From: a bacterium
GTDB lineage: Bacteria > SZUA-79 > Acidulodesulfobacterales > Acidulodesulfobacteraceae
NCBI GenBank assembly: GCA_021806125.1
Contig: JAJZYC010000046.1
Coordinates: forward strand, 1-9,635
DNA length: 9,635 nucleotides
Direction: 5' to 3'
Below are positions 1 to 5,899 of this stretch, one piece after another. The notes beneath the pieces were generated by a model. It was not told where the DNA came from. It saw only the letters and a list, made by a program, of their open reading frames with translations, and did no database searches. Both the position numbers and the translations under genes were made by a program. Positions within the stretch are counted from its first letter, which is position 1; each line of letters starts with the position of its first letter.

Positions 1-1
1 A

Positions 2-178
2 ATAGTCATTGAACATAATTTAGACGTAATAAAATCGGCCGACTATATAATCGATATGGGACCGGAAGGCGGAGACGGCGGCGGCAGAATAATCGCATGC
101 GGAACGCCGGAGGAGATTTCCGTTAACGGGGCTTCGTCTATCGGCGGGTATTTAGCCGGATTGCCTGATTTCAAATAA
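2..178 (+). CDS. uvrA: UvrA, excinuclease ABC subunit A (C-terminal end, 5'-truncated by window)
   Basis: The window opens inside this gene: 58 codons remain before a TAA stop. UvrA is the damage-recognition ATPase of nucleotide excision repair and acts in the cytoplasm with UvrB. The visible part is the end of the second ABC ATPase domain. It starts with IVIEHNLDVIKSADYIIDMG, where EHN holds the switch histidine of the ABC fold. A glycine-rich GPEGGDGGG run follows, then a CGTPEEI segment; both are characteristic of the UvrA C-terminus. The protein ends soon afterwards at ...YLAGLPDFK. The CXGCXGXG zinc finger and Walker motifs lie outside the window. I see no convincing terminator hairpin directly after the stop. 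Confidence 0.93.
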   Translation: MVIEHNLDVIKSADYIIDMGPEGGDGGGRIIACGTPEEISVNGASSIGGYLAGLPDFK

Positions 179-190
179 GTTCACTATCTT

Positions 191-225
191 TCATTTTATT
201 TCATATCATCTCATTTTATTTCATA
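191..225. repeat. 15-bp tandem-spaced direct repeat
   Basis: The 15-mer TCATTTTATTTCATA occurs at 191-205 and again at 211-225, a period of 20 bp. It lies just after uvrA in non-coding DNA. It is low-complexity, so it may be simple slippage-type sequence. No function can be assigned. Confidence 0.6.
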
Positions 226-255
226 GAATTATTATAATCCAAATTTAGATACTCC

Positions 256-352
256 GTCATTGCGAGTTACAGTCATTGCGAGCAAAGCGAAGCAATCTCG
301 CTTAATATTGGTTAGTTGCGCCGGACCCCCGTCCGCTTTGCTCGCAATGACT
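256..352. repeat. Inverted repeat of the GTCATTGCGAG type (REP/MITE-like)
   Basis: A perfect 19-bp inverted repeat has its left arm at 271-289 (AGTCATTGCGAGCAAAGCG) and its right arm at 334-352, with a 44-nt spacer. An extra copy of the outer 11 bases, GTCATTGCGAG, is at 256-266, 16 bp before the copy at 272-282. A smaller stem, GCGAG/CTCGC, is possible at 278-282 with 297-301. GTCATTGCGAG...GAAGCAATCTC is a repeat type I recognise as dispersed in many bacterial genomes, usually between genes and without its own ORF. This is therefore probably a non-autonomous mobile or REP-like element; no transposase is nearby. Confidence 0.75.
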
Positions 353-369
353 ATTATGGAGCGGTTACA

Positions 370-397
370 TTGACCTGGCAATTTATAATAATATTTT
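370..397 (+). promoter_or_regulatory. Possible sigma-70-type promoter for the P-type ATPase
   Basis: TTGACC at 370-375 matches the -35 consensus in five of six positions. A weak -10, TATTTT, follows at 392-397 with a 16-bp spacer. A perfect TATAAT at 384-389 is too close to that -35 and has no good -35 of its own. The promoter would leave a leader of roughly 100 nt before the start at 501. The region is very AT-rich, so chance matches are likely. Confidence 0.3.
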
Positions 398-490
398 ATG
401 GCATAAAAAATGCTTCTTTTTTCTTGATACGCATTTTATTTTTCTATTTATTTATTATTTTTTTAAAATTAACCATATTTTTAAACAATT

Positions 491-498
491 GGGGGGGT
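491..498 (+). promoter_or_regulatory. G-run ribosome binding site of the P-type ATPase
   Basis: GGGGGGGT stands three bases before the ATG at 501. It replaces GGAGG with an unbroken G run, which can still pair with the 16S tail through one G-U wobble. It supports the chosen start. Confidence 0.7.
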
Positions 499-500
499 AA

Positions 501-2933
501 ATGGCTAAAGAAAAGGAAACTGTGTGCGAGTATGTCTGCCTTACGACCGAACAGGCAAACCAGAAAATCGAAGTGTGCGGTTTGAACTGCGTGGAGGAAG
601 AAAAAAGAAATCCCGTAAAAGAATTATTGAAAAGGTTCTGGGGTCCTATTCCATGGATGCTCGAATTTGCGGCATTATTGGAAATTATTGTAGGAATAAC
701 GAGAGGACAGGACGTAAAGTTTATTGAAGCCGCAATAATACTGGCGCTTTTGATATTCAACAGCATAATGTCCTTTATGCACGAAGGCAAGGCACAGCAG
801 GCGCTCGAGCTTTTAAAACAGCGTCTTGCAGTTAAGGCAAGGGTTATGAGGGACGATAAATGGACTATACTCGACGCAAAATACCTCGTTCCGGACGATG
901 TCGTTCATTTAAGGATGGGCGATTTTGTTCCCGCGGATATTAAAATTCTCGACAGCCAGATACAATTAGACCAGTCCGCGCTTACCGGAGAATCCCTTCC
1001 TATAGAAGCGGAAAAGGGAAGCGTCGCCTTTTCGGGCTCAGTCGTAAAAAGAGGCGAAGCAACGGGATTAGTGGTTGCTACAGGGAAGGAAAGCTACTTC
1101 GGAAAAACCGCGGAACTTGTTAAAATAGCCAAGACCAAAAGCAATCTGTCGAAGCTTATTTTTAAAATCGTAAAGTATATGATGTATATGGATTTTATTC
1201 TTCTGGCATTTTTTCTGGTTTATGCGCTTTCGCACGGTTTCAGCCCGGCGGACACGATAGTATTTATACTTGTTATTCTAATAGCCGCCATTCCTATAGC
1301 GCTTCCGGCGACTTACACGCTTTCCACGGCGTTAGGAGCCCTTGAACTCTCAAAAAAAGGGGTTCTTACCACTAAATTATCGGCTATCGAAGAGTCTGCG
1401 GCAATGACCGTCCTGTGTTCCGATAAGACCGGAACGCTGACCGAAAACAAGGTTATACTGGAAGATATAACTCCAGTCGGAGAACATACGAAAGAAGAAC
1501 TGCTCACATATTCCATTATGGCAAGCGACGAGAAAAGTCAGGATGCCTTAGACGATGCGATATTTAAGGTTACTAACCCAATGAACTTGAAACCGGAAGG
1601 GGAGAAAGTTTCTTTTACCCCGTTCGATCCTGCCACTAAAAGAACCGAAGGCTTATATAAAGTCAACGGAGAGGAAGTTAAAATATTCAAAGGACAGCCT
1701 GGAACTATATGGAATCTTACACAGCAAGGCTCCGAAGCGGCATATAAATATGAAAATATCGAAAGAGAACTTGCCCAGAAAGGCGAAAGAGTTCTTGCGG
1801 CGGCTTACGAGAAAGGCGGAAAATACGAATTTTTAGGATTTTTAGGATTTATGGATCCCGAAAGAGTAGATTCCAAGCCTCTTGTCCACGAGCTTCGCAA
1901 TCTCGGCGTAAGAGTAATAATGCTTACGGGCGATACCGCTATTACCGCCAAAACCATCGCTAAAAGGCTGGATATCGGCGAAAGGGTATGTGAGAGAAAA
2001 GAACTTATAGAAATGAGCAAGGATAAAGAAAAGGAAAAAAGACTTGCGGATTACGACGTGTTTGGAGGAATTTACCCCGAAGACAAGTATAATATAGTTA
2101 AAGCTTTGCAGGACAACAACTATATAGTCGGCATGACGGGAGACGGGGTTAATGATTCCCCCGCACTTAAACAGGCAGAGGTCGGCATTGCCGTTTCCGG
2201 TTCTACCGACGTCGCGAAAGCCGCTGCCAGCATCGTCCTTACCGATCCCGGTTTGTCCGATATCGTTTCTGCCATAAAAACGAGCAGGGAAATATTTCAG
2301 AGAATGGCGACCTGGGTTCTAAATAAGATAGCCAAAACTATAGAGATTTCTTTTTTTACTATATTCGGTATTATTCTTATGAACTATTATTATAATACGC
2401 CGGCAAAAAATTCTTTTATAATTACGCCCGTGCTTGTTATTTTATTGCTTTTCACCAACGATTTCGTTACTATGTCGATTTCAACAGATAACGTTAAGCA
2501 TTCGCTAAAGCCGAATGAATGGAAAATTAAAAATATGGTAATTGGTTCGGTGGCTATGGGTGTATTTCAGCTGATTTTTTCTTTCGGAGCCCTTGTTTAT
2601 TATAAAATGCAGGGTCATTACGATATGAACCAGATTGCGACCATAGTGTTTTTAATAATGGTGTTTACCGGACAGGGAGTTCTTTATTTAGTCAGAACGG
2701 CGGACTATTTTTATAAGAGCGCGCCGTCTAAATATATGATGATTGCGACTGTAGCGGATTTAATAGTAGTTTCTTTGCTTGCGTGGTTCGGCATCAGCTT
2801 TGAAAACCATCCCCTTATAGCGCGGATACCGCTTGCCGAGATAATCCGGCTTTATGTATTCGGAGCGGTTTATCTGTTCTTAGTGGATATAATAAAAGTA
2901 TGGATTTTCAGGAAATACAATGTCAGGCCGTAA
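501..2933 (+). CDS. Plasma-membrane-type proton-exporting P-type ATPase (P3A)
   Basis: This integral membrane enzyme hydrolyses ATP and is expected to pump H+ out of the cell. All P-type motifs are present: TGES at 162-165 (actuator domain), the phosphorylated Asp308 in DKTGT, KGQP at 397-400 (nucleotide binding), TGD at 476-478 and GDGVND at 547-552. Ten membrane helices are visible: two near 51-93, two near 229-274 and six between about 607 and 803. P3A hallmarks are IPIALP in helix 4 (264-269), Asn87 in helix 2 and NDFVTMSISTD in helix 6. There Asp654 aligns with the proton-carrying Asp684 of plant AHA2. At 810 residues it matches prokaryotic homologues and lacks the C-terminal autoinhibitory domain of plant pumps. 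The N-terminus is odd, with Cys9, Cys13, Cys26 and Cys30 forming two CxxxC pairs. The gene stands alone and ends at a hairpin terminator. Substrate assignment rests on family resemblance. Confidence 0.93.
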   Translation: MAKEKETVCEYVCLTTEQANQKIEVCGLNCVEEEKRNPVKELLKRFWGPIPWMLEFAALLEIIVGITRGQDVKFIEAAIILALLIFNSIMSFMHEGKAQQALELLKQRLAVKARVMRDDKWTILDAKYLVPDDVVHLRMGDFVPADIKILDSQIQLDQSALTGESLPIEAEKGSVAFSGSVVKRGEATGLVVATGKESYFGKTAELVKIAKTKSNLSKLIFKIVKYMMYMDFILLAFFLVYALSHGFSPADTIVFILVILIAAIPIALPATYTLSTALGALELSKKGVLTTKLSAIEESAAMTVLCSDKTGTLTENKVILEDITPVGEHTKEELLTYSIMASDEKSQDALDDAIFKVTNPMNLKPEGEKVSFTPFDPATKRTEGLYKVNGEEVKIFKGQPGTIWNLTQQGSEAAYKYENIERELAQKGERVLAAAYEKGGKYEFLGFLGFMDPERVDSKPLVHELRNLGVRVIMLTGDTAITAKTIAKRLDIGERVCERKELIEMSKDKEKEKRLADYDVFGGIYPEDKYNIVKALQDNNYIVGMTGDGVNDSPALKQAEVGIAVSGSTDVAKAAASIVLTDPGLSDIVSAIKTSREIFQRMATWVLNKIAKTIEISFFTIFGIILMNYYYNTPAKNSFIITPVLVILLLFTNDFVTMSISTDNVKHSLKPNEWKIKNMVIGSVAMGVFQLIFSFGALVYYKMQGHYDMNQIATIVFLIMVFTGQGVLYLVRTADYFYKSAPSKYMMIATVADLIVVSLLAWFGISFENHPLIARIPLAEIIRLYVFGAVYLFLVDIIKVWIFRKYNVRP

Positions 2934-2958
2934 TTCGTGCCAGGCAGGCTAAAACTTG

Positions 2959-3000
2959 CCCCATCCGCGCTTTTACGAACAGCGGATGGGGTATTTATTT
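2959..3000. terminator. Hairpin terminator between convergent genes
   Basis: A 10-bp perfect stem pairs CCCCATCCGC (2959-2968) with GCGGATGGGG (2982-2991) around a 13-nt loop, followed on the + strand by TATTTATTT. It lies 25 bp after the ATPase stop. On the minus strand it lies immediately after the stop of the sigma-54 activator, so it may serve both genes, although the minus-strand U tract is poor. Confidence 0.8.
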
Positions 3001-4000
3001 ATCTGAGGCTTTCGTAAATTTCGTATCGCTTTAATTTCCTCCACAATGTAGAATATGAAATATCCAATATTTTGCATGCCTTATTTCTTTTGTATTTCGC
3101 TTTTTTTAATGCCGATATAATTCTGCTTTTCTCGGAAGTTATATCGAAAATATCTTCTCCGCCGCCGTTTTGTTTTAATCCAGACGGATAATTTTCCGAA
3201 CCGTTTTGCGGCGGAATTTCCTCTTTGCGTTTATGCTTAAGTGTGTCAATGCCGCATTCTTTAAGCGACTGAACCTTTTTACAGCCGTCGTAATTTAAAA
3301 TCTGAATTCTATCGAGCGCAGAAGTCATTTCCCTGATATTTCCAGGCCATTCGTATGAGAGGCATTCTTCCATAAATTTTTTGCAGTGCGAAATTTTTAG
3401 GCCTTCTAAATAATTTTCAATAAAATATCTTATAAAATTAGGCCTTTCTCTCAACGGAGGAATATTTACCTTAATAGTTGAAATCCTATAATAAAAATCT
3501 TCCCTCATAAATCCGGTCATTATCTTTTCTTCGATATTCGAATTTGTGGAAAACGCCGTCCATAAGTTTAATAATTCCGGCATTGTACTGCCCACCTTTT
3601 CGCATACGTGATAATCCAGAAAGTATAAAAGCTTAGACTGGTTATCCATAGTTAAAGTGTCTACATCGTCGAAAAACAACACTCCGTTATTGGCGGTTTG
3701 GGCTTTTCCCTCCGTAGTTTCTACAGCGCCGGTGAATGCGCCCTTTAGATGCCCGCAAAGCACGGATTGAAAAAGTTCGCCCGATAAATTAAAGCAGGAA
3801 ACCGTAACGAGAGGCTTTGCCGGAAAAATTTTTTTTCCGACAAAATTAATAAGGGTTGTTTTTCCGGTGCCGGTTTCTCCCTGAATAAGAAGATTTGTTT
3901 TCATCTTTGCTGCTCTTTCTATTATCTTTATGCATTTCCCAATCCTTGAATTAGGAAATTGCTCTGCGTAACGTTCGATTAATTCATTCTGTAAATTCAT
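2999..4000 (-). CDS. Sigma-54-dependent transcriptional activator, PspF-like (AAA+ and Fis-type HTH only)
   Basis: This is a cytoplasmic enhancer-binding protein that remodels sigma-54 RNA polymerase by ATP hydrolysis. Residues counted from ATG 4000 show Walker A GETGTGKT (41-48), the sigma-54-contacting GAFTGA loop (87-92), Walker B VLFFDD (107-112; most relatives have a DE pair here), arginine-finger region FMREDFYYRI (164-173), PPLRER (181-186) and sensor II WPGNIREM (218-225). A low-complexity linker follows at about 255-285, then a Fis-type helix-turn-helix at about 290-325 (KACKILDISYSTLWRKLKRY). Only about 20 residues precede the AAA+ domain. There is thus no receiver, GAF or PAS input domain, as in PspF, and activity may be set by a partner protein. 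Nine cysteines are spread along it. An in-frame TTG at 4006 adds two residues; neither start has a clear ribosome binding site, and ATG was preferred. It is divergent from the Rieske/cytochrome b operon, a plausible but unproven target. Confidence 0.88.
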   Translation of the reverse strand: MNLQNELIERYAEQFPNSRIGKCIKIIERAAKMKTNLLIQGETGTGKTTLINFVGKKIFPAKPLVTVSCFNLSGELFQSVLCGHLKGAFTGAVETTEGKAQTANNGVLFFDDVDTLTMDNQSKLLYFLDYHVCEKVGSTMPELLNLWTAFSTNSNIEEKIMTGFMREDFYYRISTIKVNIPPLRERPNFIRYFIENYLEGLKISHCKKFMEECLSYEWPGNIREMTSALDRIQILNYDGCKKVQSLKECGIDTLKHKRKEEIPPQNGSENYPSGLKQNGGGEDIFDITSEKSRIISALKKAKYKRNKACKILDISYSTLWRKLKRYEIYESLR

Positions 4001-4125
4001 TTTCAATGTAGGTTAAAATTATTGATTAAGGCAAATAATATAAAATGTTTTTATTTTTTATACATCATTTTAAGTTAAAAATCAAATTATAATTGAGGTT
4101 AAAAAAATATATGTTAAAAAAAATA

Positions 4126-4154
4126 TTGACTTTTTACCTCTATAGTGATAAAAA
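4126..4154 (+). promoter_or_regulatory. Putative sigma-70-type promoter of the Rieske/cytochrome b operon
   Basis: TTGACT (4126-4131, five of six matches) is followed after 17 bp by TAAAAA (4149-4154, four of six matches). TGA immediately upstream of the latter gives an extended -10. The predicted start near 4161 gives a leader of about 90 nt. Upstream A-tracts could act as an UP element. The AT-rich background limits confidence. Confidence 0.5.
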
Positions 4155-4182
4155 TTTATATTTAATACTTTAAAATTTTATC
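4147..4182. repeat. Imperfect inverted repeat over the -10 region (possible operator)
   Basis: GATAAAAATTTA (4147-4158) pairs with TAAAATTTTATC (4171-4182) at 11 of 12 positions around a 12-nt centre. It overlaps the proposed -10 and start point, where a repressor would bind. Chance is a real alternative in such AT-rich DNA. Confidence 0.35.
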
Positions 4183-4239
4183 GGAAATTAATAACATCAA
4201 ATAATAATTCAATACAAAAAGTCACAAGTTTAAACTAAA

Positions 4240-4246
4240 GGGGGGT
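4240..4246 (+). promoter_or_regulatory. G-run ribosome binding site of the Rieske gene
   Basis: AAA then GGGGGGT ends three bases before ATG 4250. It is the same G-run form as before the P-type ATPase, and it fixes the start. Confidence 0.7.
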
Positions 4247-4249
4247 AAA

Positions 4250-4771
4250 ATGACTAAAAGTTCAGAAGAGTCGCCGTCAAGGCGAACTTTTATGATGGTT
4301 GTAATCGGCTTAATTTCCGCCATAGTCGGCGTTGCACTTGCAATACCTATTTTAGGAGAGGTTTTAAGTCCGCTTTTTAAGAAAAGGGACATCGTGTGGT
4401 CGGAGCTTGGGAAGGTCAGCGACTTAGAAAATATCGAACCGTTGGTTCCGAAGTTTGTTCCTGTTTATTTCAGGGTTAAAGAAGGTTGGACGGTAAATAC
4501 TCTTCCAAGGCAGGTTATAGTCGTCAAAGATATAACCGGCAAGCTTTATTTTTTTTCAAATCAGTGTACTCACTTAGGCTGTCCTCTTCACTGGATGCCA
4601 GCAAGACAAAAATTTATGTGTCCCTGCCACGGCGGCATGTTTAACGTTCTCGGCAAGGTCGTAGGAGGACCCCCGCCCAGACCTTTATTCGTTTGGGTTC
4701 ATAAAATAGAAAACGGTACAGTATTAATCCAAAATAAGTTCTTAGATAATCCAAAAGAAAGGGGGGTCTGA
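4250..4771 (+). CDS. petA: Rieske [2Fe-2S] iron-sulfur protein of a cytochrome bc/b6f-type complex
   Basis: This subunit takes the first electron from quinol at the Qo site of cytochrome b and passes it to a c-type haem. The cluster-binding motifs are complete: CTHLGC at 106-111 and CPCHGG at 124-129. By family rule Cys106, His108, Cys124 and His127 are the cluster ligands, and Cys111/Cys126 form the disulfide. The N-terminus has a twin-arginine motif (SRRTFM, 10-15) followed by a hydrophobic segment at about 15-40. This indicates Tat export with an uncleaved anchor and a periplasmic Rieske domain. GGPPPRPL at 139-146 is the conserved Pro loop. At 173 residues it is of normal length. Its stop codon overlaps the cytochrome b start by one base (TGATG). 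The symbol petA/qcrA is used by family; the cluster is bc-type. Confidence 0.95.
   Translation: MTKSSEESPSRRTFMMVVIGLISAIVGVALAIPILGEVLSPLFKKRDIVWSELGKVSDLENIEPLVPKFVPVYFRVKEGWTVNTLPRQVIVVKDITGKLYFFSNQCTHLGCPLHWMPARQKFMCPCHGGMFNVLGKVVGGPPPRPLFVWVHKIENGTVLIQNKFLDNPKERGV
4761..4767 (+). promoter_or_regulatory. G-run ribosome binding site of cytochrome b, inside the Rieske gene
   Basis: AAAGGGGGGT lies within the last codons of the Rieske gene, three bases before ATG 4771. With the TGATG overlap it points to translational coupling of the two subunits. Confidence 0.65.
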
Positions 4772-5877
4772 TGTTTAAAAAAATTCAAAACTGGTTTGAC
4801 GAAAGGATAGAGCTCACCGAATTAATAAACGAGTTTAACGGCGAAAGAATTCCGGCAAGGGGCGGATGGGCATATACTTTCGGAAGTCTGCTCGCTTTTC
4901 TTTTTATAATACAAGTAGTAACGGGGATATTTTTATTATTCTATTACGTTCCTTATTTCCCTATGGCAAGAAATGCGACGTATTACATAAAGCACCACGT
5001 TCTTCTCGGCAATATTCTTCTAGGCATTCATCTGTGGGGCGCATTTACGATGATATTTATACTACTCGTCCATATGTCCAGAGTTTATTTTTCAGGCGCA
5101 TATAAAAAACCGAGAGAGCTTCAATGGGTTGTCGGTATGGTTTTGTTTTCAGTAGTCGTAGTTCTAGGATTAACCGGTTATATGCTTATAGGCAACGAAA
5201 ATTCATGGTGGACGATTAACGTTCTTACGAACGTTGCAGCTCATACGCCGGTTATCGGCGGGTTTTTAAGGATTATCGTCAGGGGCGGAACCGAAACGTC
5301 CGTTATAACGATGCAGCATATATTTGCCGTTCACGTATGGCTTTTGCCGATTGTAGTTATTATGTTCATACCTATACACATCTTCTTAATTAGAAAAACA
5401 GGAGAGCAAGGCTTGCCTTTAGAATATAAAAACAGTAAACTTGCCGACGACGACATAAACAAATGGAAACATCCCGATGCTACCGTCCCCTTTTTTCCTG
5501 ACCAGTTATATAAAGATATGATAGTAGCTTTGTGCGTATTTGCCGTAGTTTATTTACTTGCGGTAGTCTACGGAGCTGAAATAGGCCCTATGTACAGGCC
5601 TCTCGCGCTTAACTTTGCTCCGGAAGCAGACTGGTATTTCCTTGCGAACGAGGAACTGTTGAAATATTTCCCGGGCCACGGACTTATCATATTCTCAACG
5701 TTCCTTGTTCCTACGATAGGATTTGCGATACTTTTTGCATTGCCTTTTATCGACAGGGGACACGAGAGAAGCCCGCTTAAAAGGCCTGCGGCAACGGTGC
5801 TGGGGATTTTGTTTCTCCTTTTGTTAGTTTATTTAACATTAATCGGCGGCGAACCAAAAGCGCCTGCTACCGTATAA
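4771..5877 (+). CDS. petB: Cytochrome b of a bc/b6f-type complex (b6 plus subunit IV-like part, 7 TM)
   Basis: This is the membrane core that oxidises quinol at Qo and re-reduces quinone at Qi through two b haems. Four helices of the N-terminal module lie at about 37-59, 82-103, 117-140 and 180-207. The haem ligands are His87 and His101, then His188 and His203. The 14-residue gap in the second pair is the b6-type spacing; classical cytochrome b has 13. Three more helices (about 248-268, 304-326, 341-360) correspond to subunit IV, so the gene is a b6-IV fusion of 368 residues. The Qo motif usually written PEWY appears as PEADWY at 284-289. HHV at 75-77 and GGTETS at 172-177 fit the lumenal/periplasmic loops. 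It is coupled to the Rieske gene by a 1-nt overlap and followed 22 bp later by the haem c membrane protein. Confidence 0.93.
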   Translation: MFKKIQNWFDERIELTELINEFNGERIPARGGWAYTFGSLLAFLFIIQVVTGIFLLFYYVPYFPMARNATYYIKHHVLLGNILLGIHLWGAFTMIFILLVHMSRVYFSGAYKKPRELQWVVGMVLFSVVVVLGLTGYMLIGNENSWWTINVLTNVAAHTPVIGGFLRIIVRGGTETSVITMQHIFAVHVWLLPIVVIMFIPIHIFLIRKTGEQGLPLEYKNSKLADDDINKWKHPDATVPFFPDQLYKDMIVALCVFAVVYLLAVVYGAEIGPMYRPLALNFAPEADWYFLANEELLKYFPGHGLIIFSTFLVPTIGFAILFALPFIDRGHERSPLKRPAATVLGILFLLLLVYLTLIGGEPKAPATV

Positions 5878-5899
5878 AATCAAAAGAGGAGTAAATACG

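Larger units (their letters stand above)
4001..4249. other. AT-rich divergent intergenic region
   Basis: About 250 bp separate the sigma-54 activator from the Rieske gene. It holds the putative promoter at 4126-4154. It also has two near-identical A-tract copies, GTTAAAAAAATAT at 4098-4110 and GTTAAAAAAAATAT at 4113-4126. GAGGTTAAAAA (4095-4105) faces TTTTTACCTC (4131-4140) as an imperfect inverted repeat. A second imperfect inverted repeat lies at 4147-4182. I found no sigma-54 -24/-12 element in it and no small gene. Confidence 0.6.

Noticed and set aside
384..389. Perfect TATAAT upstream of the P-type ATPase
   Set aside because: No -35 at a usable distance; TTGACC at 370 is only 8 bp upstream.
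401..413. GCAT-A5-ATGC hairpin followed by a T-rich tract, as a terminator or attenuator
   Set aside because: The stem is only four base pairs, all in AT-rich surroundings; too weak to support.
316..585. 89-residue plus-strand reading frame
   Set aside because: It begins inside the inverted repeat and overlaps the ATPase in another frame; low-complexity composition and no ribosome binding site.
455..790. 111-residue minus-strand reading frame
   Set aside because: It lies mostly antisense to the P-type ATPase start, which has strong family motifs; no recognisable domain.
2943..2959. GG...GC pattern resembling a sigma-54 -24/-12 promoter
   Set aside because: The spacing between the GG at 2947-2948 and the GC at 2958-2959 is nine, not ten, bases. 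It lies between convergent gene ends and next to the terminator.
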